From Mytilinidion resinicola (Eukaryota; Ascomycota; Dothideomycetes; Mytilinidiales; Mytilinidiaceae), in the NCBI RefSeq assembly GCF_010093595.1, contig NW_022985440.1, forward strand, positions 1,269,609 to 1,333,608: DNA of 64,000 bases. The letters run 5' to 3'. How positions within the stretch are numbered: position 1 is the first letter of the stretch; each line of letters starts with the position of its first letter. A model generated the notes under the pieces. It was not told the DNA's origin. It saw only the letters and a list, made by a program, of their open reading frames with translations, and searched no databases. This document shows positions 1 to 11,986 of the stretch, one piece after another. A program made the position numbers and the translations under genes.

Positions 1-99
1 TGCTTCTGCCTACGCGTACAGTCACTTCCTACGTAGTATATAGTTTGGCCTTCGGGCCCCCGAAATAAGACAGAGTTCACGTCAATTTGCAACCTGAGT
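1..99 (-). mobile_element. Partial second copy of the 363-bp dispersed element
   Basis: The first 99 bases match the reverse complement of 49265-49363 with four differences, three of them transitions. Identity stops after the bases AACCTGAGT in both places, and unrelated protein-coding sequence follows directly. This copy therefore shows the same element terminus that the complete copy at 49265-49627 defines. The rest of the element lies outside the window, so its other end and target duplication cannot be seen. The strand given is relative to the + strand orientation of the complete copy. Confidence 0.75.
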
Positions 100-1019
100 C
101 TCACAGCCACAGTAACAGCTACGCTCTCAAGCATTGTACTTCAGGAATCCGTATTGTTTTATGCAACCCCAATTACGTCAACCTCAAACCTTCCAGCTGT
201 ACCTACTGGCTCGTATCAGCTCAAAAGTACCGATCCGGAAGAAGACGCCCCGAATTGTGTTGTTGGAGCCGGCCAAAACGCCTCGTGGTCTTGCCATGCT
301 GGATTTTCAGCCTTGAAATGACGGTACGACAAAGAATCGAGACTGTGCCAGACGTTTCTCTAGCATTACTCGATGAGACAGACGCAGGAAACACTTACGG
401 GCTGCAACCTCCGACGCTACCTAGCCTCTCGGAAGACTTGATTCAACTTACTCTCGTAGATGACCTCGATGATCCAAATTTAGGTCCTGCACATCACTTT
501 CAGACCACGTATGATAAAGTCGTTATCCTACGAGCCGACGAGTTTGTTTCTCATAGAAGTGGCAAGAGGTCATTCACACGAGGTGTGAGTAAGGGAAAAC
601 AAATCGTGGCAGGAGACATGCCGTGGTTCTGTCACTGGGATGGTACGCTGATTGAAGGATACCTCTACGTTACATCGAACAGCAGCCAACTCGCGACTCC
701 AACATCATCCTCGTCAATCGCGCTTCCGTCCCCGTCCAGTTTGGAAGAGGCAGTACCTAATACGCCTTTTGCCACAAAGATCGAAGAGCGCCGGTTGCCT
801 GTGAATACGGCCCCAGGTTATTGTCAGCAGATGCAGATGTTGGACAGTGGGGATATCTTGCCTGCGGTAGACGATGATGGAAATACGATAGTCGTCAACT
901 TGAAAGAGAAGGATCCTACAATGGAAAATTTCCACCCTGGGTCGGCGAGGCGAAAGAAGTCACGGAAGAGCAAGAGAGCGGATCCGGAGAATAGCTGTCA
1001 TTGCCAGTGGACGTGGTAG
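100..1019 (+). pseudogene. 3' part of a DUF7820-like membrane-protein gene, 5' end displaced by the element
   Basis: The C-terminal reading frame contains GDMPWFCHWDGTLIEGYLYV (from about 617), then EERRLPVNTAPGYCQQMQML and a basic tail ending in CHCQWTW. I recognise this as the extracellular C-terminal region of fungal DUF7820-type single-pass membrane proteins; that assignment is from memory of the family. The upstream part, from about 94 to 318, reads in a different frame (TATVTATLSS, then CVVGAGQNASWSCHAGF), so a frameshift lies near 310. No transmembrane segment or start codon is present because the coding sequence begins directly at the element end at base 99. It is most likely a gene broken by insertion and then frameshifted. 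The alternative is an intron near 310 that I could not fit. Confidence 0.55.
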
Positions 1020-1239
1020 ACGTACAGTACCTGGTCAAGAGTTTGGATACAACTGCTCACCAACGTATGAGGTGTCCTGAATGTGATCAATCTTCCCAAT
1101 AGGATGTCAAATCCTGACTGTCGTGAACCAGAGTAACTATGGACATGTCTTTCACAGCCATTTGATCTGAAGAGTCTCGTCCTTTACATCTGATTCTGGC
1201 CCCCATAAACATCCTGGGGAACTCCCTATGGTGCTATAT

Positions 1240-1840
1240 TGATGTGCAGTTTATTCTCATAGCTCTTCGACTTGAGTCGTACGGAGCTTTACATCTTGTT
1301 CATCGCGCTGCGCACGTTGGAGTACTTCATACAGTGCTACGAGGGGGGCTGACTGCATTCTACTCCCGCCGAACTAGGGCGATCGGATCTTTACATCCTA
1401 TCCTGGATTATCATCATGCGCCGGAGCACCTCATACGCGGGCTACTGGCTAGAAATGAGCAATGACCCTTTTCTCATTCGCGCTCTCGATAATTTTACCT
1501 TTCTTCCTAAATTTTTATCATCCGATGGAACACCTCACGCGCTAGCTAGAAAGTTTGACTCGTGAGCTATGAAGACCTCCCAAGTCGCACTCTAAAGGAC
1601 TTGACATCTCATCCGCTAGAACACCCCATACACTGGCCGGAGAGCCCGCTTAAACAGTAATAAATCTTCCTGCTTCGCGCTCTTGACGAATTGAGATTTT
1701 ATCTCGAAAGTTTTCAGGGCGTTGGAAGACCTCATGCAGTGACTAGACGTCTGCAATCATAAGCAGTTGACCGCTCTTACATTCACGCCTTCAAAATCTT
1801 TACGTCTCGTCTAGATATCTGAAGATGCCATAAGATACTC
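1240..1840. repeat. Degenerate ~100-bp tandem repeats
   Basis: A phrase resembling CTTTACATCT followed 25-40 bp later by ACCTCATAC recurs near 1289, 1389, 1515, 1600, 1692 and 1799, spaced roughly 85-126 bp. The copies are diverged. No open reading frame here is convincing. The array leads into the clearer 160-bp array downstream and may be an older part of it. Confidence 0.4.
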
Positions 1841-1877
1841 CAAGCGGCTTTGAGCCAGACTTCCCTTCTACGCCTCT

Positions 1878-2588
1878 GATCCACAACCGCCGGTCCTTTA
1901 CATCTTGCATTTTCAAACACGTATGTGCCGGGGGTGTCACCCAGCGATATTACAGTCCGCAGCAGCAACACCACAAAGCGTTTATTTCAAACCTGAAGAC
2001 GTTTAGATACCAAAACGCCGACCCGTGTTTCCCTTTAATCCACAATCTCCGGTCGTTTGCATTATGCAAATCTCAAGGCCGGATGGGCCAGGGGCGCCAG
2101 CGAGCGCCATCTACCGCCGCAGAAGCAACAATACCGACCTCTGATTTACACGTCGAAGCAGATAGCTCCCAAACTATCTATCTCTTTTCCACGACCCTGA
2201 TTTGCAGTCTCCGGCTCTTTAAATCTTGTTAATCGTAAGGCCGAATAGGCCAGGGATGCCACCCAGCCCTGTCTACCACCTCAGCAGCAACAATGCTACC
2301 TTCCAATTCGCGCTTTGAAGGCCGTGGACCTCATAACACCTAGCCGATTTTCACAGCCGCAATTTGCAGCCTCTAGCTCTCTACATCTCGTGATCCTCGA
2401 GGCTGAATAGGCCAGGGGCGCCAGCTAGTCCTATCTACCACCGCAGCAGCAATATTATCACTGACTAATTCGCACTCCTTTCCCCCCCCCCTAATGCACA
2501 GTCTCTAGCTCCTAGTGTTTGAGGTTAGATATGCAAGGGATGCTATTCAGCCTTGTCTAATACCGCAGCAGAAACATCATAAACCGTC
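1878..2588. repeat. Tandem array of ~160-bp units, five diverged copies
   Basis: Five copies begin near 1878, 2037, 2198, 2358 and 2491. Each carries an ACAATCTCCGGTC-like start, a GGCCAGGGGCGCCA-like middle and a CTACCACCGCAGCAGCAAC-like end. Spacing is about 160 bp for the first four copies and about 133 bp for the last. Substitutions are spread along the units and include many transitions. No coding frame is conserved between copies, so this looks like a noncoding minisatellite rather than a repeat protein. Confidence 0.65.
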
Positions 2589-2910
2589 TAAATTACGTCC
2601 CAAAGCAATGAGACCTAAGCATCTATCACCGCACGTCACATGACGTTTCAAACGCTGATTTCAAGCCTTGCAATCAACTTTGAGAACTATAGGTATCTGC
2701 AACTGCATTTAGGCTACCCAACGTGTCCCCAAGCAGGAAGAAAAGGCATATCTTCTAGTACCCGTCCGAAGAACATAGCACGCAATCGCCCCCAAAAAGT
2801 GCAAGGAAAGCAGAAGAAAATCGCACGCAAACGACTAACAAATACACGAAGACAGGAAAAGCCACAGAAGCAGAGGAGAAAAGAAGGAAGTCTCATACAG
2901 TTGATGCAAA

Positions 2911-5262
2911 TCATCGCAGTTCTACCGGCCTACTGCGCACTCTCATAATCCATTGAGGCGCCTCAAATCGCCTAACCCGACTGCAAAACGTCTTGCCACC
3001 CTTCCAGATCTTGAGGGCCGGGTCTTCTCCTTCCTCGTCGGGGCCTGAATCACGAGCCCGTTTTCTTCCCGCGGCCAGTTGACGCTGAATTGGGGTCGCT
3101 GGGGCAGTCGTTTGCAGAGCCGTTGACGTCGTTAGGGGTGGCGCGACCACTGGGACAGGCTGTGCAGCAGGCTGCGCGGTGCTAGCCGAGTTGGAGGTTG
3201 TGGTCGAGACGGTGGAGGACGAGGGGTTTTCGGGAGAAGTTGTGGAATTGAGGCCATTGAGTATATTTAGTAGTTCTGTTGGCGAAAGGCCCGGGAGCGT
3301 GGGTGATGGGGAAGGCGATGATGCAGCAGGTGGCACCAAACTCTGTAGAAATGCTGTCAAGTTCGACTGCTCAGGGTAGTTGGTTTGAGATGTTGGGGGA
3401 ACGGATTGGGCGATATAATGAGAGGTTGACCACGGATGGTACATAGGCGTCGTAGTCTTTAGGTAAGGAACTGCGACGTGAGGTGCTGGTGATGTAATTA
3501 CTTGAGCCGGAAGTATTGGCTTATTTCCAGACTTGCGCTCTTCTTCACGGTAGTTCTCACAAAAGGTCTTCCATTCCAGTGGTGACATGCCCTCCAAGCC
3601 TAGCTGTATCCATACCTCCTGTGCCATATCTTGATACGAATGAGGGTTTTCAATCACCTCACCGTGGTTTGCACAGTGCTTTTCATACATCTGTGCGCAT
3701 TTGTTCATCTCAGTTGTAGTTAGCGCGCTCTTCTTATACGCCGAGTTCCGCCAAACGGTGCCATTGAGGCGTTCAAATTGGAGGAAAAGTCGGTTCAAGA
3801 AGCCGACACGGTCGTCATACTCAGCATTACAACCCGTCACTGGGAGTGGCTCCACCTCGATATCAGCATGGACAGGCTCTCGCTTCGAACTGCCCAGATC
3901 TGAGGCAGGGGCGGATGAAATCGAAGAATTGAATGTTAATGGGGTGCTCGGCATTGACGATAGTGATGAAAAGCTTGATGAGAAGGAGTCCTCCGGACGC
4001 TGGTGGGCCTCGGTTGCGTCTTCCATGCTCTCTTGTGGGCCGTACTCTTTTGCTGAAAGGATATTCTGGGTGATGGATGGCAATGAACCCCCAGCTGCAG
4101 CTTGGGGAGCCTTGGGGGCATCTATCATATCACAATCTTTCCGACCTAAGCCATCCATTGCATCAGCACCCAGATCAAGGCCATCCGTTTTCGAATGTTC
4201 CGAAGGCTCAAACTGCTTTAGACGAGGTCTAGGATCCTCCGTGACCATATCGATATCGTCATCTTCATCGGCGGTGGGCATATCCAAGTCGTTCTCAAGG
4301 GCTGCGCTTGCACCACTAGCATCAATGCCTCCCGTGTTCAATTCTCCTCCACCAGGCGGATTATCAGTAGACGTGCAAGCTAATATGTCCGAAGATGAGT
4401 GTGATCGGCGTGTACCAATCGTCAACTTCTCCATGGCTTCCGTAGCTTCGTCGATTCCGACGATAGTTAGGGACTCATAACGCGAGGGAGAAGCAGGCAA
4501 AGCGATGCTCTTTGGAAACCAGTCAATCTTGTTAGAAGCCCTATATTGATAACCGGAAAGACTAAAAGCACGCTGCACGTGGCGGGCTGGTTCCTCTGCC
4601 ACAAGTTCTGGAACATCATCCATCGCTTCGACGGTATCGGTAGGATTGTGACAATGTGGAACCGAAGCATGCTCTGTAGCTGGCTCACTGGTGTTCGTAA
4701 CAGGTATCCTAGTCGAATAGCTCTCCCCTTCTGTGACTGCGTTAGTAAAGCTCCCATTTCACAATAGAACAGCGGAAAACATACGAGGAGCTTTGGTCTG
4801 TTGAGAAGATGCTGAGATTGTGACAATCCTCAGGTTCTGAAGACCTGCAGTAATGGCACGTAGTTTCTCAGGCCTTAGAGGGCGCTTGTGCCCACAGTTG
4901 TGCGTTGGCAGCCTCGCGTTGGTGGGATAGAAGTCGATTCGTCCTTGTGTCCTCCAACCTTTAAACTTCCAATTGGACCATTCGCAAACAATGCGCTCAT
5001 CTCGAACTTCATTGCGAGACGTCGTAACATTGTTGCGAGAACATGGCTCCTGACGAGCGGGCACGACGGCAGGGGCCCAGATATAATTGGCCTGTGAAAG
5101 AAATGAACACAGAAGTGGTTGTTGTGAGATAGAAGGATGGAGATGGGTGGTGAGCAGAGCTTGTGCGGTGGGAAGAAGGAGGAGAAAGTCGGAAACGGGC
5201 AAGGCTTTTGTGCGGTGGGCTGAATCTTGACTCTGTCGCTGGCGAATGACGCGGAGGGCCAA
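2911..5262 (-). CDS. Low-complexity acidic/Ser-rich protein of unknown function
   Basis: Two exons are supported: about 5262-4785 and 4736-2911. The intron at 4737-4784 is canonical (GTATGT donor, TTTACTAAC branch, GCAG acceptor) and joins the frames as KAP-LTEGES. The protein has an N-terminal segment with WKFKG and HNCGHKRPLRPEKL, then a long acidic and Ser-rich stretch. A better conserved-looking block runs from DDRVGFLNRLFLQFERLNGT to FCENYREEERKSG. Pro/Ser/Thr-rich linkers follow, and a basic GRKRAR motif near the C terminus could be a nuclear signal. I do not recognise the family. The start is uncertain: a TTTCACAG acceptor at about 5095 suggests that the first coding exon may begin there with an upstream exon not identified. 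Confidence 0.55.
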
Positions 5263-5552
5263 TCTGGTGGATCTGAATAAGAAGTTTGGACAGTCCCTGC
5301 AACTGCTTGGGGTACCCTGATAGGCTTTGGAAATTCTGAATACAATGTAGAGGTCAACGCAGTGGAAATTAGACTACCTTTTGACTTGCTGAAGACATTT
5401 ACCCACGGTGCTCCTGGAAATAGTGTCGAGAGAGCAAGAGTGAAGCTGGAGCATTGGCATATTCGTGTGCCCAAATTTATAACCTAGTAATGCCCGTGTC
5501 GCTGTATGAAGTATACTAGTCTCTTGAGAATTTATTATCAATTCGTATACAC

Positions 5553-6615
5553 CTATAGCTTAGCACTCTTCTCAATATCCAACTTGGCGATAATGGGAGC
5601 AAGCATGGCTTTCATCTCCTCAGTCATTTCCAGCTCTTGACCAGTTCCTTTGCCGACCGGCGGAGTGATATTCCACTCAGGGATAAGTCTAGACCCCAAA
5701 GGAGTGAGCTCTACGACGGTGCCACACGTATACTCAGCCTTCTGAAGCATGTCCAGCATCTTTTCGGCAACTTGCTCTGGCAACAGAGCCTTTTCATCGG
5801 AAAAGGAGAACTGCTTCATTTTGTCCAGGGTAAAAAGCGGTGTCTTTACCAGACCGGGGCAGATCGTCGTGATCCTTACACCGGTATAGGCATCTGTGCC
5901 TTTCATGCTTTTGGTGAAGCCCACCACCTAGCTACGGATCAGAACGGAGGACAATCCAAGGACCGCTGATACGTACCGCATGTTTCGTCGCGCAATAAAG
6001 CGGAGAGGCGACGTTTCCCGCGATTCCGGCGATCGACGCCTGCGTTGTGCCGTGAGAATTTCATCTTAGCTAAATATAGAGGGGTAACTGACAATGATAC
6101 AGACACCGGCCTTCTTTCCCTTTCCCAATGATGCGCGGATGGCAAAGCGGGTGAGTTTGAGAGGGTGGTTGACATTGATATCGACTGACGCATATCGCTC
6201 ATCTTCCGGATCTTGCCAGAAATTCGACCACGGCTGTAAAGAGGCATTAGCACCCTCCGGCACATGCTGAAGTTGATCCTACCGGATCAAAGACACCTGC
6301 ACAGATACCATACGCATCAGGGACGTCTCCCCACTGCTTCTCGCTCGCGCTAATGAGCGCCTCAAGGTCTTTCCATTTCGACACGTCGCATTTCTGGAAG
6401 ATGACGTTGGGGTCTTTCGAAACGAGTGTCTGGGCCTCCTCTCCCAGTTTCAGATCGCCAATAATGATTCTGCCGCCGAGTTGCTGGGTTTGCTTCACAA
6501 GACAGAGCCCGATGCCCGATCCCTACGTTTCGGAGTTCAGCATTTCCGGTCATGATAGGCGGATAGGTGCTTTTACTCCTCCTGTGATAAGAACGATCTT
6601 GTTTTTCAGAGACAT
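5553..6615 (-). CDS. Short-chain dehydrogenase/reductase (classical SDR)
   Basis: Five exons: 6615-6577, 6522-6283, 6233-6093, 6039-5977 and 5927-5553, giving 285 residues with every junction in frame. The first intron splits the cofactor motif: MSLKNKIVLITGG joins GSGIGLCLVKQ, giving TGGGSGIG of the Rossmann NAD(P)-binding site. DVSKW follows the second strand. The catalytic YCATKHA (YxxxK) sits about 20 residues after the exon 3-4 junction, followed by CPGLVKTPL. Chain length and motif order match classical SDRs such as 15-hydroxyprostaglandin dehydrogenase-like fungal enzymes. The substrate cannot be deduced. It should be a soluble oxidoreductase, and no targeting signal is seen. Confidence 0.88.
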
Positions 6616-7661
6616 GATTTTAGACTGTAGTGTCGACGTGCCGTGAATTATTCTTCAATATTTGCAAGTTCCGAGGGACGACGTGACGTTGGGCTTATCT
6701 TAGAGGACATGAGTCGGGTAACTTCAACCGTTCGGAAATGTGGCTGCGGATTGCGGGGAAAAGGAATTTTGTGGACTCCCGCCACGTCGGTGCCTCTTCT
6801 CCATCATACAACTGCTCGGGACTTTGCTTGACGAATGGCTCTGTTCCATTCATGCTGAGCATGTTGCTTGGACAAGACGACGTCGTGAGTTTTGGGGATG
6901 TGTCACAGCAGGGCCCTATGCTTAGGCGAGGCCAGATGTTCACGGGTCTACCCCTGATCAGACCACAATCCCAAATCTTCACTATCAGTTCGAGAAAAAA
7001 GAGGGCTGAAACTCAGGCCTTGTGCTCTCCCTCACAGTTAGTACATGTGATAAATATTGCAACCCGTCTTCGTCTTCGTCATATCACATGACGTATAACT
7101 CAAATAGGACTAGACTCGCTAATGAGCGAGCCGTGCCGCTCCTTGGCTCCTGACAGGCCTCCACTGCTAGCGTTTCACCGTTTCATCTACATGATAGAGT
7201 TCTGATGGGTCTATTAATTCATGTCTGATGTGGAATGCGGAGATTTTCACAAGGTGTGGTGCTGACAGTGGCTGATGATGAAGCACACTACCGACACCTT
7301 GATGCCGACAGCTAGGAAGAATGGCCCCGAAGGTGGTCCTGACAATCACACGGGCTCAACCCCGAAGTATATTTATGTCCACGGAGATGATCTTTACCTA
7401 CGAGAGCACCCGGTCCGTGCCACAGCCGCACCACGCCGATGCAATGCCTTAAAATAGTGGTGATCCGATTCAAAATGCCGCGTCTAGTTGCTCCTATTAA
7501 TCTCATTGAATCACCGTTGTCGGCATCTTTTCGAGGGTCTATATACACTATGTTTCCCCCTGTATTATGAAAGGTGTGCTTTGCTTGATCAATTCCTTGT
7601 CGTTCTTTTATACTACACTCATTTATAGCTTTGTTTCAGTCGTTTGATACGCTCTTTTACG
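6616..7661. other. Intergenic region, no gene recognised
   Basis: Short overlapping reading frames occur on both strands but none shows splice-compatible extension, a domain or coding-like composition. The region lies between the 5' ends of two divergently transcribed genes (SDR on -, secreted protein on +), so both promoters should be in it. A pyrimidine-rich stretch near 7545-7660 precedes the secreted-protein start. Confidence 0.5.
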
Positions 7662-8877
7662 ATGTTCTCTATTCTTACACTCTCTCTGCTCTCTCTCGCT
7701 AGCCCAGGTTTGGCCGGCGTTATAGTGCCAAGATCTGGTACTCTTCCTCCAAAATTCACAGTCTCTGAGTACAGCAACGATGCTGTAGGGTTCCCCAATG
7801 TCTACCGCGATGGTGGTGGTGGAGGTACAATCAATGGCAAGAACATCATCGTGTTCTGCGATACTACTACCACGGACGGCGGTCCAAGCGGAAAAATGAT
7901 AGGCTTTACGTCCAATAGTGCAGCCTACGTAAGTCGTCTCTCTATATAACGAATCGTAGTCGCTGATATTCCCAGGCGAACGCAGATACCCCAACTTCCT
8001 TGACCGATTTCGGATCCAGCGGCATCCCTAAAACGGCCGTGGCATATACGACTGCCGAAGCGGCCTATACCAGCAAGCACTTTGGCAGCGATGGAGGTCG
8101 AGAAGTTCTCTGGCCTGGAAGTACGTACCCACGCTTCTCGCACCTTGAGCCTTGCTAAAATCTCAATAGGCGCCATCACAGATGTGGGCAACAACATCGG
8201 TGTCTTCGCTGCGGATATTGCGGTATACGGCGGTCCCAGCCCGGGCAAAAATTACAGCACCCTCGTGGAAGTTACCGCTTCTGATTCTGGCCCGACATTC
8301 ACGCGCGTAGTAGAAAAGCTCTTCTTGTCCAACGAGGTCTCCTATGGTAGCTTCGGCACCGCCAAAGCCTGGAACGGCAAGCTGATGCTGTTCGGAAACA
8401 CCAAGGGCGGCATCAAAATCGCGAGAGTAGACCCTGCCGATCGCGCCGATCGCACCAAGGTAAATATGATGTCCTGCACTTCATAAACCTACCACTAACA
8501 TTGCCTAGTACGAGTACTGGGACGGCAGTGCCTACACCGCCACAATGCCATCCGCGTCTTCGACGTCCGACATCGCCGTCAGCGGCGTCTACAGTTCAGG
8601 TGACTTTTACATGTCGTCATATTATAGGACGTGGATCTTCATCTACTTCAATGGCTATGCGGATAGCACGTTTCGCATGCGCTACTCGCTGTCTGGTAAG
8701 GTCTATGGGCCGTATAGTGACGAGCAAGTGCTTTATAAGACCAGTGTGCCATCTGGACAGAATTACAATTACGCTGGGCATGCGTATCCGAGTTGGGACG
8801 CAAGCGGAAAGACGGTGACGCTGAGTTGGACGATCAGCGGAACTACGACCAAGATGGCGAAAGTTTCTTGGGCGTAG
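7662..8877 (+). CDS. Secreted DUF4185-like protein
   Basis: Four exons, 7662-7928, 7976-8120, 8170-8459 and 8509-8877, encode 356 residues, and all three introns are 47-50 nt with GT...AG ends. The start at 7662 gives a classical signal peptide (MFSILTLSLLSLASPGLAG); an in-frame ATG 18 nt upstream is less signal-like. The mature protein has YRDGGGGGTINGKNIIVFCD near the N terminus and, late, YEYWDGSAY, WIFIYFNGYADSTFRMRYSL and YNYAGHAYPSWD. These are hallmarks of DUF4185-type beta-propeller-like secreted proteins with suspected carbohydrate-related roles. The function is not known, and extracellular location is the main inference. Confidence 0.8.
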
Positions 8878-9028
8878 AGTACCAGTTGGCCACAGTCGCA
8901 GTTGCATTTGTGGGCACTGATAGGTCGATGATTTGAGGGTTGCATGCTCCGATCTTCAATTATTGTATATACGCCATATGTTCTCTCCAGATTTTGGGAC
9001 TTCTTCATGTACAAATTCGAGCTCTACA

Positions 9029-10851
9029 TTATCTCAAAACCAATTTTTGGACGTCAGGACTTCCCTCAAGGATCTCCCCATGCATAGCTCCATGTAGATA
9101 CACCTCTCCCACAAGCGTATATGTACCCTGTCCAGTCGGTCTAAGAACGTAAGGGGTTTTAGCCCCTAGAAACACGCATACGATGTCTCCTTCAGCAACA
9201 TGATCAGGCGCAAGCCCTATATAACCTGTCTTCGAGATAAACGGCCGGCGCGAGTGCAGCAACTTCATCCCCGTAGTAAACCACGTCTCCGCCACTTCCA
9301 TCCCGAGTTGAAATGCGTCGAAGAGGCTATCCACGGCCGAGTTATATCCGGTCACATAGAATTGCCGCCAGTCTTCGGATGTGTACGCGACACGCTCATT
9401 GATAGCAACACGCGCTGTGACCAGCTGCACGTCATCAACACTAACCCGAGGTGAATCTTCGCAGAACGCCGTGATCTCGGTAAGGTAGTCGAGCGCAGCT
9501 TGACAGTCCAAAGCACTGAGCCAGTCCGGGTTCCACGTACTTCCGAACCCCTTGACTTCATCGACGATTATGCCTTGCAATGCCACGCTTTTGGTGTCCG
9601 GAAAAGTAATCGATTGCGGTGCGATGTTTGTTGCTGTCCCGGCACTGAATTGACTGAACCAAGGGTCATCTACATTTGGTTTTCTTGTCGGCATTTGCCA
9701 GTCCGGCGCCCAAGTCGCCATCCGCCTATTCCTCTCAGTCCTTGGAAACTGGCAGTAGCAGAAGATATCCACATGTCCTTGTCGAAGAAATCCCCGAGCC
9801 GCCTCCTCATAAACGTCCTCACAGCTCGTCGACGGCGCGTAATCCGGAAATGATCCAAAGGAAAAGGCATCGCCTGCAAGTCCAAGCACAGAGAAGATAC
9901 GGTCGCGAGGATACGAAGTCTCCCGATGGCTGTAGTCAATCCCCATGACAAGTGACTCGACAACGACTTGGAACAGTGAGTCCAATTGGTGGCCGCTTCT
10001 AAGCTGGTAGCGCATCCGGCGAGTTACAACGCCTCTAACAAATGTCAAAGACGTTGATTTGTAAGCGTTTACCATGTCTGGTTGCTCAACGACCCATTTC
10101 GGGAGCTTGAGGAAGTCCAAGGCCCCTACCAGCTCGTCGAATGCGATTAAGGCGCCTCCGCAGGCGATAAACAACTGCTGCGCTACGGTAAACTCCTTTA
10201 TTATGTAAGTATTTACATTAAGAAAAGCGAAAAGCTGATAAGAAAACTTCTTACCTGAATAATCCAGAGCCGCTGCCAGTAATCCCGCTGACAGAACTTA
10301 TCAAAGGCCTCCGTCATGGCCGCCAAATTTTCTGGTTTCTCGTGGTGATTCAGGATGTCGATTGTTACTGAACGTGAGCCCTCGGCATTGCTCATCTTTC
10401 TGATCCAAAACATAACTAGATCGCTCCCGTCTGCTGCTGGGCCAAGCCAAGCAATCACGCGCTGGGCTTCTTCGTATATCTCCTTCATCTGGGATACTTG
10501 GCGGTTCTTCTCTACCTTGTCGTCTTGATTAATGCAGAGTTGGTCTGCCCAGACCAGTACTTCTTCGTTATCATCCCACAACTCTCGCAACGCTGCTTCC
10601 AAGTTCGCGCCTATAGACTGTCTAGTCTCGTCAACCAGTATGGGGCGAGTTTCATTTCCGCTCCCCCAGGCGTAGGATAAAGCCGTGTATTGTATAGCAT
10701 TACTTCGAGACGCATGTTCGAGTGTGCAGATTAGGACATCGTCCGAGATCTGTTCAGGTCGATAGAAAGAGCGGGGACGGAGTCTGATCAATCGAATTTC
10801 TTTCTCTGGTACGCTCAACGGTTTATATAGACCGCTCCGGGATTGATACAT
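9029..10851 (-). CDS. HET-domain (heterokaryon incompatibility) protein
   Basis: Exons 10851-10255 and 10195-9029 are joined by a 59-nt intron (GTAAGA...AAAG), giving WIIQ-EFTVAQQLF and 587 residues in total. The N-terminal HET domain shows IQYTALSYAWGSGNETRPI, EVLVWADQLCINQDD, then EIYEEAQRVIAWLG. These correspond to the conserved LSYxWG, WxDxxCINQ and YxxAxxVxxWLG blocks. The downstream half has SYPRDRIFSVLGLA, MATWAPDWQMPTR and a C-terminal GDIVCVFLGAKTPYVLRPTG, as usual in long HET proteins. HET domains trigger cell death in nonself recognition in several fungi; the partner of this one is unknown. The frame is intact. Confidence 0.9.
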
Positions 10852-11433
10852 TGAAAAGAGATCACCGCCTGGATCACGCGTTTGGGAGAGATTGAAGAGT
10901 ATTGCAAGTGCGCGAATGTCTAATGGAATAGAGTGAAAAATGATATGTCGAATGGAAGGAATGATTCGAATTCAAAGGAGTGCCAAACCGAGAAATGGAA
11001 GGGCAAATTGATACGTCGACAACTCTCCGGATGTCTCTGCAGCCATCACTCCTGCGGACCGACCGGGCAATGGAGCGACAGGGTTCCAAACAAAGCCTTA
11101 GGTAGAGACACTAGATGTAAGCTGATTTAAAGGGGACCTTCTGGAGAACCAGAGCGAGACACGAAGTCAAAATGAAGAGAATGTTCCGGGTCCAGGAATG
11201 GCGATATCGCGGGGCATGCATGTTCTATTTTTAGCACGGAAACGCATACGTTTATACCTTTGTAGTGATAATACTTTATCAGCTATTATTATGATGTACG
11301 TAGGACCAAAGACGTTGCTCAAAGTATTCCTCAGTTTTACTCCTGAGAGAGTCTTCCAGTTCATCTTTCACTTTTCGGTTCGCACGTCACGTGCTACAAG
11401 GCCAAGACTTATCTGGTCTAAGCATCACATGCC
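10852..11433. other. Intergenic region upstream of the HET gene
   Basis: No gene could be supported. It is likely to contain the HET promoter. The small reading frames here lack splice partners or domains. Confidence 0.4.
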
Positions 11434-11762
11434 CGCAGACTCTATCATCTCGGTGATGGATATGACTCCAATGGGAAGCTTTTTGGGATTATCGGCAATA
11501 AGTACTACCTAGAGGCATGCCAGCAGTCTGATTCCAACCTCCCGATGGGCCCCGCTGAGAATTGGAGGATGAACGGGCACATCTCGCCTTCCAAGATCTC
11601 TGTCACCTTGATGCTCTCGGATTAGGCGTACTGTGACAGGTGTATCATTGGGCCTTCAAGTATGAAGACGACTGGGACGTGACGGCAGGGACGAATGTGA
11701 TAGCCAGGCCGGAGTTGAAGATTGATGGAATAAGTAACCCAAAACGCTCTCGGTTTTCATAG
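11434..11762 (+). pseudogene. Remnant of an unknown fungal gene
   Basis: From about 11434 an open frame without a start codon reads RLYHLGDGYDSNGKLFGIIG, then NLPMGPAENWRMNGHISPSK and ISVTLMLSD before a TAG at 11623. After a shift to another frame the sequence continues as VYHWAFKYEDDWDVTAGTNV and ARPELKIDGISN, ending at 11762. The two halves look like one coding sequence broken by a stop and a frameshift. I do not recognise the family. An unannotated intron could account for the join, but no fitting GT...AG pair was found. Confidence 0.4.
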
Positions 11763-11986
11763 TACTGGGTCATACGGGATATATCACTGCTCCGGCACTA
11801 TTCTTGCTCTATCGACACCACTGTAAGGAGCACCCCAGCTAACAAGGATTGACTTCGTCAAAAGGTAGCCTAATCTCTACTTCGTTGGCGTTTACATCGT
11901 ATCTGGTGTATTAAAATCCTATCGGGGTACCCCAAGCAGTGGCAAGGAGTGCCCAAACTTATGTCTTAGTGCTGTAGAAACAAGCC

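Noticed and set aside
2640..2948. Lys/Arg-rich 102-residue + frame
   Set aside because: It has no domain, no splice partner and a composition typical of A-rich noncoding sequence, and it overlaps the end of the minus-strand gene.
3701..4480. 259-residue open frame on the + strand
   Set aside because: It lies antisense to the long minus-strand exon, whose intron junction at 4737-4784 is canonical. The + frame has no supporting features.
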